A stretch of DNA of 64,000 nt. It comes from Chionoecetes opilio. Lineage: Eukaryota > Arthropoda > Malacostraca > Decapoda > Majidae. The position numbers and the translations under genes are program-made. Below are positions 34,747-45,752 of the stretch, one piece after another. The notes under the pieces were generated by a model, which saw only the letters and a program-made list of their open reading frames with translations, was not told the DNA's origin and made no database searches. The stretch is taken from assembly GCA_016584305.1 (NCBI GenBank), contig JACEEZ010019081.1:981001-1045000 (forward strand), written 5' to 3'. Numbering within the stretch: the first letter of the stretch is position 1; every line of letters starts with the position of its first letter.

Positions 34747-37437
34747 TAGGGTGTCCCAAAATGCAAAAGTTTTGAAATGTTTCACGCTCGTGTGTTATTC
34801 CAGTTCTCTCATAGTAAAACAGTATTGCGTTGAAATTTTGGGCGAATTGAGTAATATTTAGGGGTCCCGACAAAGTGAACATTTAGGTGACGTGACTCGA
34901 ATTTCAGGAATTTTCTAAATTTCCACTTTTTTTTCTCCCTCAGGTTATCAACATGGCAACAAGAGCCGCTAGTAATCTTTGGCTGATCGACAAGGCTCCA
35001 ATCGATGAAATCACCGGAGCCCGGCTACCATCGAAGGAGCAGGTCCTCCTCCGCTACTACCACCACCACCGGGAGATGGGGAAGACGGCGAGCGGGAGCA
35101 GGAAGGCGGTGGTGGAGGAGGTTCTCCCCTTCTGGTCGCGCGCCGGGATTCCGACAACTACAGTAATACACGCCGGCACGAAGTTGTCAAAGCTGGTAAA
35201 GGCGTACAATGACCTCAAGAAGAACAAGAACAAAGACAGGCCGAAACATCGTATGGATGAGGAGATTTTCAAAGGAGACCAAGAAATCTTCGACCTCGCA
35301 CACTCCTCCTCTCTCCAACGGGCAGACGTGAAGGACAAGGACAAGGAGTTCCTACGGAGTCAGAGAGAAGACAGAGGGGAATCATCCATGGCTGGACTTG
35401 ACCTCGTGACAGCGAAGGTGGAGAAGCAGGTCGAGCGCGGAACTCGACTCAAGCAGCTCCGGGAACGTGAAGACAGCGACATTGCCAGGCTGACTGAAAG
35501 GGTGGAAATTCCAAGCCAAAGCAGTAGCAGCAGCAGCAGTCCTGTGTCGACGACGTCATCACCGGCTCGTGGATCCCGAAGCCAGAGGAAAAAACTCAAA
35601 CAGTCGCCATCGATCTCCGTGAAGGATCTTAACCTCATTTCAACTTGGGATCGAGAGAAGTTGTCGGTGCGGCAAGCAACGTCAACGTTCGCAGCTACCG
35701 CTCAAGTTCTTGGAATGGACATTGGGAGTATGGCGGTCTCGAAGAGCACGGTCCATCGAGCACGAATTGCGGGGGAGAGCAAGCCGCCGAGAAGATCGTG
35801 GAACTGCGGAACCAGGAGATACCTGAGAGGCTGGTCCTGCATTGGGACGGAAAACTCCTCCCGTCCCTCTCTGGCGATACGGAGGACCGCATCGCCGTCC
35901 TCCTCACAGGGGAAGATGACGCCGAGTTCCTTCTTGGGGTCCCGGCAAGCTCGGATTCGACTGGCAGGAAAACGTGGCTGCAGTGGTCTTGAAGGAGGTG
36001 GGACGAAGTGGGCGTCAGGGACAAGATCATCCACCTTCTGTTTCGACACCACGGCTTCGAAACACTGGCATGGTGCAAGGTGCTTGCATTCGGATTGAGC
36101 AAGAACTCGGACGAAGCTTGCTTTGGTTGGCCTGCCGCCATCATGTCCACGAGGGGATCCTCAAGGATGTCTTCGAAGCCAGCCTCGGCTCTCTTCCTCT
36201 GGTCCTGAATTGGAATCTTCAAACGACTCCGTGATCGATGGTTCTTCGTGGTTCCTTGCAAGAGAGACGGTGGAAACATCGGAGGACCTCGTAGAGTTCT
36301 TCGCCACCAATGACACTGCCAGCAAGCTGAAGGACGACGCATTGGCCTTCCTGAAGGAGGCTCTGATGTCGAAGAACCATCCCAGGGAGGACTATGAAGA
36401 ACTTCTCCGTCTCTCCTACCTGTTCCTCGGTGGTGAAGGTCCAGCCAAACCATTCCGCCGTCCTGGAGCTCTCCATCAAGCCCGGTGGATGGCCAAGGCC
36501 ATCTACTGCCTCAAGCTTCAGATGCTGAAATCCCAGCTGTCGCTGACTGGTCGAGAGAAGGCCGGAGTGGAACGAGTGGCCCTCTTCATTGCTCTGGTGT
36601 ACTGCAAGCAATGGCATGAGGCACCAATCTCTGTGAAAGCTCCGTTGAACGACGTGCTCTTCCTCGAGATCCTCAAGACATACCCTGACCAAACCGTTGC
36701 CAAGGCAGCAGAACAAGCCCTGCAAAACCACCTGTGGTACGTTTCCGAGGAAAACGCGGGACTGGCCTTCTTCGACTCAAGGATTGATGTGGAGGAGAAG
36801 CAGATGGTCAAGGCATTGAACAAGCCCTCCTCGAAGGAACTCAAACGATTGGAGGGAAAAAAGATGACTATGTCTTCCTCCCTCTCGTCCTTCATCACTT
36901 CGAAGACACGGTCCTTCTTTCAGAAACTCGACGCGGACGAGGGCTTCCTGGCAAAGGACCCGGCATTGTGGGAGGAGGACGACCGATTCAAGGACGCTCG
37001 GAAACGGGCACTTGGCCTCCGAGTGGTCAACGATGCCGCGGAGCGCGGCATCGCCCTAGTCCAGCGCTACCTGGGGTCCACGAAGTCGGCCGCAGAGGAG
37101 AAGTATCTCCTCCAGTTAGTCCACCACCATCGGAAACTTGTGGGGTCGGGAAAAGAAGGAGGACCTTCAAAAGAAGGCTTTCTGAATGGAAACAATGAAA
37201 ACTGTCTGTTTTGGTTTCCTTATAAGTTTCTTTCTAAAAATGTGGGATGTTTTGAGTTTTTTCTTTGTTTTTGAAGGTTATTAGAAAATTGTTCAGTTTG
37301 TCGCGACCCCTAAATATTCTCCGAATTTCATCTAATTTCACAGGAACTCCTCTTATGCACGTGTGAACAGAAGTAAAACACGAGTAAGTGAAAAAAACAT
37401 GTTTCATTTTTTCCCTCTATGATCTTGGGACACCCTA
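34747..37437 (+). mobile_element. DNA transposon, 2.7 kb, unclassified superfamily
   Basis: The ends are inverted repeats TAGGGTGTCCCAAAAT (left) and TAGGGTGTCCCAAGAT (right, reverse strand). A second inverted pair, AATATTTAGGGGTC, lies about 110-130 bp inside each end, so the diverged terminal repeats may span about 130 bp. A long intronless transposase-like frame fills the interior. No clear target duplication was seen. Confidence 0.8.
34953..37274 (+). pseudogene. Frameshifted transposase-like gene of the 2.7-kb element
   Basis: An intronless coding region of about 770 codons starts at ATG 34953. Similar sequence jumps between frames: frame of 34953 to about 35770, then that of 35645, 35974, 36008, back to the first at about 36045, and then 36123 to the stop at 37272-37274. 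At least five indels therefore break it. Motifs in order: HWDGKLLP (about 35840), FDTTAS then NTG (about 36045-36070), LACRHHVHE (about 36127), LWYVSEENAGLAFFD (about 36733). The spacing of D, D, C/H and E resembles hAT-type DDE transposases, but that is inference. Codon use is GC-rich unlike the flanks. The last 380 codons are uninterrupted. Confidence 0.7.
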
Positions 37438-38286
37438 GGGACCACTGTATATACATTTTTTTATACGCTTATAGCGCCTGTAAGGTCCGGGTTACCCCGG
37501 TCAGCACTCATGAAAAAAAATTAGCGGCAAAACTGTGGGTGATATTCAAAATTTTTGAGCGTCCGAAGTTATCATCGATATCAGCAAACTTTGAACAGCT
37601 GTGGCTAATTTCGGACATTCATAGGCTTTGCCTTATACATATACTGTATACATATATATCCCTGTAGACTTCAGTGGCGGCTAATTTCGGACAGCCAAGC
37701 AATACTTCGGACACTTGGGGATTTTTTTTTTATTAAAAAAAAATTGTACACTTTTGTGGTGAGTGAGAAGTTTAACAACAGACCGATTACAAAAAAATTC
37801 TTTCTTTACCCCTACAATTGAAAGCACTCACTAGGGCACTGAAACACTTTGCAGTCAGGTGATTTTCATGTGAAAACAATCACATAGGATCCACAAATTT
37901 TCCTGCCCCCAAACACCCCAAGAAGCCCACACCATATACTGAAAAAATATTATTGATGAAATGAACATTTTTCTTCTTGCAAAACTCCACGAGTAGTTGC
38001 CTTACTGAATACTGATGTTATCTAAGCTAACCATATTCATACAAAAACTTAAACTACGAGATGAAACACATGGGAACATATTAAGTGTACATTACTGACC
38101 ATTATTATTTTTTTTAAAACTGGAACTCTGTGACTAGGCCTATAACTTTAGGCTGCCTCCTCGCCGAGACACTAACCGAGAACTCTCCCCAACGTGGAAG
38201 TTTTTGACGACAGTTATCCCTTAAGTGTTTGGAATATATCAGATATTCTACCAACCAATATTTCTAGCCAAAACAAGCTAAATCTG
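37438..38286. other. No gene recognised
   Basis: AT-rich. Two copies of GGCTAATTTCGGACA at about 37603 and 37679 are the only internal repeat seen. Confidence 0.35.
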
Positions 38287-38548
38287 AGTGTTGTAATGTT
38301 GAATGTGGTAATGCATCAGATGGTGGGGTATTCTTATTGCTGCTTACTTCTGTGTTGTAATGTTGAATGTGGTAATGCATCAGATGGTGGGGTATTCTTA
38401 GTGCTGCTTACTTCTGTGTTGTAATGTTGAATGTGGTAATGCATCAGATGGTGGGGTATTCTTAGTCCTGCTTACTTCTGTGTTGTAATCTTGAATGTGG
38501 TAATGCATCAGATGGTGGGGTATTCTTAGTGCTGCTTACTTCTGTGCT
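38287..38548. repeat. 64-bp tandem repeat, four copies
   Basis: Units contain GTGTTGTAATGTTGAATGTG and CATCAGATGGTGGGGTATTC and differ at only a few bases, so the array is young. Confidence 0.92.
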
Positions 38549-38555
38549 TAAAAGC

Positions 38556-38652
38556 ACTGCCACTTAAAAGTGAAAGCCAAAACTGTATTAAATTTATTTT
38601 ATATTAAATGTATCAAATTTTTGGCTTTCACTTTTATGTGGCAGTGCCACAC
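38556..38652. repeat. Hairpin with about 30-bp arms
   Basis: GCACTGCCACTTAAAAGTGA at 38558 pairs with the reverse copy TCACTTTTATGTGGCAGTGC, with a loop of about 40 bp rich in TTTATT. A small MITE is likely. Confidence 0.75.
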
Positions 38653-39537
38653 CCACCTTCGTCGGCCACTTTGCCGTACAACCATCGTAGGTCACAACCG
38701 TGCGACACCGTAATGTAATGTACCGTAGGTATGTCGTACATAGCCATAACTCAGCCGTAATTAACCGTACAAGAAACGTAACACCACCGTACCACGAGTG
38801 AACCGTGGTCAAAAGTACCATGGTACGCGCCGGTTTCAATATTTCCTTTGCAGTGGCTCGAACCGTGAATGTGTGAAAGGGCCTTTACGGAACTCAGCCC
38901 AGCTGGTGAGACTGAGTAGTGTCACTTGCTTCCAACATGAAAAAAATTACATAGCTTATCTTGTTAATTTTCTTCTGGCTCGTAATTTTTTTTTCTTGGC
39001 TGGTAATTTTTCTTAAGTACTCGCCAGTGGCTGGTAAGATAAATTGCACACTTTTAGGCCTGTAAGTGGACCGGAACCTAACCAAAATGTTTTAGTATCA
39101 CAGGATATAGCCAAGGGAAGAGATGACAAGTTTGTTAACTAAGGAGATAAAATTGAGAAATACCTATGAAGCAATCCTAAGCGTCAGAGGTCACAAGAAG
39201 TTATCAAAAAGTGGTGCCCATTAATCAAAATGGAACTACAAATATCTTCCTTGAAATTTTTTCCTCGAAATAATTTCCCTGATTGCAACTTAGCAAGCCA
39301 ACTCGGCCCATTACTAAGTCAGTCCACAGTTGTTATGAATTAGCAAGAAACTGAATGTTTGTTACTTCTTTATCAAAATAGGTATTTTCCAATCATCATA
39401 ACTCAACTAGTTACCATAAATAAAACAAAATCAATCATTATCTACATTAATAATGTGATGAGAGGCTGTTCACAGCAGATTTTTTGTTAACCTTTGGCCA
39501 TTGTTGAAATCCTACCCTTCTGGTAGGACCTATATCT
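38653..39537. other. No gene recognised
   Basis: Unique-looking sequence. 38680-38830 is rich in ACCGTA / CCGTAA words without clear period. Confidence 0.35.
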
Positions 39538-42298
39538 GTACCCAAGGCGTATAGCCTGTATAATACAGCCTTCGTGTAGCCTGTATAGCCTTCGTGTGGC
39601 CTGTATAGCCTTCGTGTGGCCTGTATAGCCTACGTGTGGCCTGTATAGCCTTCGTGTGGCCTGTATAGCCTTCGTGTGGCCTGTATAGCCTTCGTGTGGC
39701 CTGTATAGCCTACGTGTGGCCTGTATAGCCTTCGTGTGGCCTGTATAGCCTACGTGTAGCCTGTATAGCCTTCGAGTAGCCTGTATAGCCTTCGTGTAGC
39801 CTATAGCCTGTATAGCCTTCGTGTAGCCTGTATAGCCTTCGTGTAGCCTGTATAGCCTTCGTGTAGCCTGTATAGCCTTCGTGTGACCTGTATAGCCTAC
39901 GTGTGGCCTGTATAGGCTTCGTGTAGCCTGTATAGCCTTCGTGTAGCCTGTATAGCCTTCGTGTGGCCTATATAGCCTTCGTGTGGCCTGTATAGCCTTC
40001 GTGTAGCCTGTATAGCCTTCGTGTAGCCTGTATAGCCTTCGTGTGGCCTGTATAGCCTTCGTGTGGCCTGTATAGCCTTCGTGTGGCCTGTATAGCCTTC
40101 GTGTAGCCTGCATAACCTTCGTGTAGCCTGTATAGCCTTCGTGTGGTCTGTATAGCCTTCGTGTGGCCTGTATAGCCTTCGTGTGGCCTGTATAGCCTTC
40201 GTGTGGCCTGTATAGCCTTCGTGTGGTCTGTATAGCTTTCGTGTGGCCTGTATAGCCTTCGTGTGGCCTGTATAGCCTTCGTGTGGCCTGTATAGCCTTC
40301 GTGTGGCCTGTATAGCCTTCGTGTGACCTGTATAGCCTTCGTGTAGCCTGTATAGCCTTCGTGTGGCCTGTATAGCCTTCGTGTGGCCTGTATAGCCTTC
40401 GTGTGGCTTGTATAGCCTTCGTGTAGCCTGTATAGCCTTCGTGTAGCCTGTATAACCTTCGTGTAGCCTGTATAGCCTTCGTGTAGCCTGCATAGCGTTC
40501 GTGTAGCCTGTATAACCATCGTGTGGCCTGTAAAGCCTTCGTGTAGCCTGTAAAGCCTTCGTGTAGCCTGTAAAGCCTTCGTATGGCCTGTAAAGCCTTC
40601 GTGTGGTCTGTATAGCCTTCGTGTGGCCTGTATAGCCTTCGTGTGGCCTGTAAAGCCTTCTTATGGTCTGTATAGCCTTCGTGTGGCCTGTATAGCCTTC
40701 GTGTAGCCTGTAAAGCCTTCGTGTGGCCTGTATAGCCTTCGTGTAGCCTGTATAGCCTTCGTGTGGCCTGTATAACCATCGTGTGGCCTGTATAGCCTTC
40801 GTGTGGCCTGTATAGCCTTCGTGTGGCCTGTATAGCCGTCGTGTGGCCTGTATAGCCGTCGTGTGGCCTGTATAGTCTTCGTGTGGCCTGTATAGCCTTC
40901 GTGTGGCCTGTATAGCCTTCGTGTGGCCTGTATAGCCTTCGTGTAGACTGTATAGCCTTCGTGTGGCCTGTATAGCCTTCGTGTGGCCTGTATAGCCTTC
41001 GTGTGGCCTGTATAGCCTTCGTGTGGCCTGTATAGCCTTCGTGTGGCCTGTATAGCCTTCGTGTGGCCTGTATAGCCTTCGTGTAGACTGTATAGCCTTC
41101 GTGTAGACTGTATAGCCTTCGTGTAGCCTGTATAACCATCGTGTAGCCTGTATAGCCTTCGTGTAGTGTGTAGCCTTCGTGTGGCCTGTATAGCTTTCGT
41201 GTAGCCTGTATAGCCTTCGTGTGGCCTGTATAGCCTTCGTGTGGCCTGTATAGCCTTCGTGTGGCCTGTATAGCCTTCGTGTAGCCTGTATAGCCTTTAT
41301 GATGTGGCATGCATAGCCTTCGTGTAGCCTGTATAGCCTTCATGTGGCCTGTATAGCCTTCATGTGGCCTGTATAGCCTTCATGTGGCCTGTATAGCCTT
41401 CATGTGGCCTGTATAGCCTTCGTGTGACCTGTATAGTCTTTGTGTGGCCTGTATAGCCTTCGCGTAGCCTGTATAGCCTTCATATGGCCTGTATAGCCTT
41501 CGTGTGGCCTGTATAGCCTTCGTGTGGCCTGTATAGCCTTCGTGTGGCCTGTATAGCCTTCGTGTGGCCTGTATAGCCTTCGTGTGGCCTGTATAGCCTT
41601 CATGATGTGGCATGCATAGCCTTCGTGTAGCCTGTATAGCCTTCATGTGGCCTGTATAGCCTTCGTGTGGCCTGTATAGCCTTCGTGTGGCCTGCATAAC
41701 CTTTACGTGGCCTGCATAGCCTTCGTGTGGCCTACATAGCCTTCATGTGGCCTGTATAGCCTTCGTGTGGCCTGTATAGCCATCGTGTAGCTTGTATAGA
41801 CTTCGTGTAGCCTGTATAGCCTTCGTGTGGACTGTATAGCCTTCGTGTGGCCTGCATAACCTTTATGTGGCCTGTATAGCCTTCGTGTGGCCTGCATAAC
41901 CTTTATGTGGCCTGTATAGCCTTCGTGTGGCCTGCATAGCCTTCGTGTAGCCTGTATAGCCTTCTTGTGGTCTGTATAGCCTTCATGTGGCCTGTATAGC
42001 CTTCGTGTGACTTGCATAGCCTTCGTGTGGCCTGTATAGCCTTCGTGTGACCTGCATAGCCTTCGTGTGGCCTGTATAGCCTTCGTGTATCCTGTATAGC
42101 CTTCGTGTGACCTGCATAGACCTGTACAGCCTTCGTGTAGCTCACCAGGGTGTGTAGCCTGCTTAGCCTTCGTATACCCTGCACAGCCTTCATGTAGCCT
42201 GTATAATATTCGTATAACCTGCATAGCCTTCGTGTAGCCTACATACTCAGTACATAGCCTTCGTGTAGCCTGCATAGCCTTCGTATAACCTGCATAGT
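39538..42298. repeat. 20-bp satellite, subfamily A
   Basis: About 135 head-to-tail units of CTGTATAGCCTTCGTGTGGC with substitutions (GTGTAGC, GTGTGAC). A few units are shortened or lengthened, shifting the register near 39800, 41170, 41290 and 41605. Degeneration increases towards 42298. Confidence 0.97.
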
Positions 42299-42409
42299 AA
42301 ACTACATAGTAGTTTACTACGGCAGTGAGAAGCGGAGCAAGGCTTGCGGGGCGGGGATCCCCCCACACATGTAGTAAACAAAAATTTATTTCCGACAAAA
42401 ACGAATGCC
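42299..42409. other. Non-satellite spacer between the two satellite subfamilies
   Basis: A short GC-rich block with ACTACATAGTAGTTTACTAC and GGGGCGGGGATCCCCCC. It may be a small insertion, or the remains of one at the subfamily boundary. Confidence 0.5.
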
Positions 42410-43460
42410 TGTATACCCTTCATATAGCCTGTATACCCTTCATATAGCCTGTATACCCTTCATATAGCCTGTATACCCTTCGTATAGCCTGTATACCTTT
42501 CATATAGCCTGTATAGTCTTCGTATAGCCTGTATACCCTTCGTATAGCCTGTATACCTTTCATATAGCCTGTGTACTCTTCGTATAGCCTTAATACCCTT
42601 CGTATAGCCTGCATAGTCTTCATATAGTCTGTATACCCTTCGTATAGCCTGCATAGTCTTCGTATAGCCTGTATACCCTTCGTATAGCCTGCATAGTCTT
42701 CATATAACCTGTATACCCTTCGTATAGCCTGCATAGTCTTCATATAACCTGTATACCCTTCGTATAGCCTGCATAGTCTTCATATAGCCTGTATACCCTT
42801 CGTATAGCCTGCATAGTCTTCGTATAGCCTGTATACCCTTCGTATAGCCTGCATACTCTTCGTATAGCCTGTATACCCTTCGTATAGGCTGCATAGTCTT
42901 CATATAAGCCTGTATACCCTTCGTATAGCCTGCATAGTCTTCATATAGCCTGTATACCCTTCGTATAGCCTGCATACTCTTCGTATAGCCTGTATACCCT
43001 TCGTATAGGCTGCATAGTCTTCGTATAGCCTGTATACCCTTCATATAGCCTGTATACCCTTCGTATAGCCTGCATAGTCTTCGTATAGCCTGTATACCCT
43101 TCATATAGCCTGTATACCTTTCATATAGCCTGTATAGTCTTCGTATAGCCTGCATACTCTTCGTATAGCCTGTATACCCTTCGTATAGCCTGCATAGTCT
43201 TCGTATAGTCTGTATACCCTTCATATAGCCTGCATAGTCTTCGTATAGTCTGTATACCCTTCGTATAGCCTGCATAGTCTTCGTATAGCCTGTATACCCT
43301 TCATATAGCCTGTATACCCTTCATATAGCCTGTATAGTCTTCGTATAGCCTGTATACCTTTCATATAGCCTGTGTACTCTTCGTATAGCCTGTATACTCT
43401 TCATATAGCCTGTATACCCTTCATATAGCCTGTAGTCTTCGTATAGCCTGTATACCTTTC
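42410..43460. repeat. 20-bp satellite, subfamily B with 40-bp higher-order unit
   Basis: Units are CTGTATACCCTTCGTATAGC and CTGCATAGTCTTCGTATAGC, and these two often alternate, making a 40-bp dimer. The relation to subfamily A is plain from the shared GTATA-C-TTC-T-T-GCC frame. Confidence 0.95.
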
Positions 43461-43462
43461 AT

Positions 43463-44566
43463 AGGGAACAAGTCACTCCGGCCCCTAGTCACTCCGGCCC
43501 CAGTCACTCCGGCCTCTCAGAGGTTCAACCCTAGTCACTGCGGCCTCCCAGAGCTGAGTGTACGTGTTTGCATGTTCGAGCCCATGAAGTGTGTACATTT
43601 TTAATGTTAATCTAGATATTAAAAAAAAAACGTATGCTTGAGCTTGATGCTTATGCGTATGCTAAAAAAAAAATTGATAAAAATATAATAACCATAAAAT
43701 AAAATATAATAATTAAATATAATTAAAAAATAATAATAGAAAGTCTTGTGCAGCGTTGTTTTATGCTTCGTATCTGCAAGTATAGACGGTTTACAACTTC
43801 GCTATGCGTTTTTTTTTCGGGCGACGACGACAGCGGTACGACACTCGGTAAATAAACACTAGATGGCGACTTGACTGTTGTAGCCACTTTGTAGATATTT
43901 TTGTCATTTGTTCATTTATAGCCATAATATGACACAGATGAAGACACAAAATGACACAGACTCTCCAGATTTGGGTTGTTTTATGCTTTGTATCTGCAAG
44001 TATAGACGGTTTACAACTTCGCTACGCGGTTTTTTTTTCGGGCGACGACGACAGCGGTACGACACTCAGTAAATAAACACTAGATGGCGACTTGACTGTT
44101 GGTAGCCACTTTGTAGATATTTTTGTCATTTGTTCATTTATAGCCATAATATGACACTGATGAAGACACAAAATGACACACTCTCCATTTTTCATCTCTC
44201 CATCTCCAGACTCCCTTCTAACTTTCCTGAAATCATGGATGTAGAAATGTAAGTATGAACGCCACCACACGTCTGTACATCGAAAAAAACGTTGTCCTGG
44301 CGACTTTAGTGTTATCTATGGTACGTAATAAATTAATGAAGTGAAAGCCTATTACTATGTTCCTTATAGCCAATCTAAAGTATTAGTATTGGTGTGTGGC
44401 AGCATTGCAGAATAAGCAATATCACTTTTCAGTTTCCACCAACATAGCTTCATATTTTATTGGCGGCCGGAGTGACCAGGGTGGTAGGCCGGAGTGACCA
44501 GGGTGGGGGCCGGAGTGACCAGGGTGGGGGCCGGAGTGACGGAGGGCCGGAGTGACTTGTAATCCC
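43463..44566. mobile_element. 1.1-kb terminal-inverted-repeat element inserted in the satellite
   Basis: The left end reads GGGAACAAGTCACTCCGGCC and the right end, reversed, GGGATTACAAGTCACTCCGG. Satellite sequence CTTTCATA abuts both sides, so an 8-bp target duplication is possible. GTCACTCCGGCC is repeated about three to four times inside each end. No transposase was found. Confidence 0.8.
43755..44185. repeat. Tandem duplication, about 220-bp unit, inside the 1.1-kb element
   Basis: Two close copies (about 43755-43960 and 43976-44185) share GTATCTGCAAGTATAGACGG, GGGCGACGACGACAGCGGTA and AACACTAGATGGCGACTTGA. Confidence 0.9.
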
Positions 44567-44790
44567 TTTCATATAGCCTGTATACTCTTCGTATAGCCTG
44601 TATACCCTTCATATAGCCTGTAGTCTTCGTATAGCCTGTATACCTTTCATATAGCCTGTAGTCTTCGTATAGCCTGTATACCCTTCATATAGCCTGTAGT
44701 CTTCGTATAGCCTGTATACCCTTCATATAGCCTGTAGTCTTCGTATAGCCTGTATACCCTTCATATAGCCTGTATAGAGTTCGTGTGACT
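44567..44790. repeat. 20-bp satellite, subfamily B, distal part
   Basis: About eleven more B-type units, some shortened to 17 bp (CTGTAGTCTTCGTATAG), continuing the array interrupted by the 1.1-kb element. Confidence 0.92.
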
Positions 44791-44806
44791 TGTGTATAGC
44801 CTGCAT

Positions 44807-45160
44807 AGTAAAATTCTCGAGTTCTTTCCCGCCCTTATTAGTGATCTTTTTTACTCCATACCTTCAGATCCCTTCAGATACCTCTAAAACATAATTATAA
44901 AGTGGGAGATAAAAAAAGAAAAAAAAATTACTAACGTAACCTCAATATAACCTAACTTAACCTAACCAATAACCTCCTAGCGATATCTAAGGGCAAGAAA
45001 GAACTAGAATTTTACCAGGTAGGTTAGGTTAATATTTTTTCTTCCTTCTTTTACCTCTCTCCCACTTTATAATTACGTTTTAGAGGTATCTGAAGGGATC
45101 TGTGAAGGTCTGGAGGAAAAAAGCCCACTAATAAGGGCGGGAAATGACTAGAATTTTACC
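44807..45160. mobile_element. Foldback element FB2a with TTAGG-like core
   Basis: The left arm GTAAAATTCTCGAGTTCTTT through CCCGCCCTTATTAGTG and the right arm CACTAATAAGGGCGGGAAAT through GAATTTTACC are inverted copies. The middle has AACCTAACTTAACCTAACC and GGTTAGGTTAA tracts. Confidence 0.8.
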
Positions 45161-45502
45161 TTTTGCCCAAACAGTTATCAGAATATCAAAAGAAAGGACG
45201 GCAGAATATCTCACAAGTAGAATAAAATAAGATTATATTGCCAACGGGTAGCGGAGACACCATAATTAGCATGATTCTATTAATTTATCCTACAGAATGC
45301 TTCTATTTATGAGTATTATAACCTCACACCCCTTACCCTTACCACACTGACCTCACCCGGTGTTTAGTTGACCGATTTCACATTTTCTTCGCCTTTAAAC
45401 AACGTGGACACGATGCCGAGAAACCAAAACATCACTAATAACCTCCTAGCGAGAACTCCCAAAACATAACTAACCTAACCTCAATCTAACACAACCTAAC
45501 CT
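45161..45502. other. Spacer between foldbacks
   Basis: No gene is seen. The final 60 bp carry CCTAACC-like words and AATAACCTCCTAGCGA, which also occurs in FB2a, so part of this may belong to the foldback family. Confidence 0.4.
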
Positions 45503-45752
45503 GGTAAAATTCTAGTTCTTTCCCGCCCTTAGGGTCTCGCAAGGAGGTTATTGGTAAGGTTAGGTAAGGTTATAGTGAGGTTAGGTTAGGCATAATTTTT
45601 TGGAGGTCCAGGGGGGGGGGGGGGTCATTTAGGGGGGGAAGAGGGCATCTCTCCCCCACTTTATAATTCCGTTTTAGAGGTACCTGAAAGGATCTGTGAA
45701 GGCCTGGAGGAAAAAAGCCCACTAATAAGGGCGGGAAGACTAGAATTTTACC
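45503..45752. mobile_element. Foldback element FB2b, related copy
   Basis: Starts GGTAAAATTCTAGTTCTTTC and ends with its reverse form, with CACTAATAAGGGCGGGAAGA as in FB2a. It has GGTTAGG tracts and a run of 14 G at about 45610. Confidence 0.78.

Noticed and set aside
35695..36453. Long minus-strand frames at 35-37 kb
   Set aside because: They are shadows of the GC-rich transposase-like gene; the plus strand has the ordered motifs.
39487..41343. 618-codon open frame with repeated KAIQATRRLYRPHEGYTGHT
   Set aside because: It is the translation of the 20-bp satellite; all three minus frames are open with the same repeat because the unit has no stop in any frame. No start context, splice sites or domain.
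39538..43460. Possible CRISPR-like array
   Set aside because: Units are contiguous 20-bp tandem repeats without unique spacers, in a eukaryotic genome.
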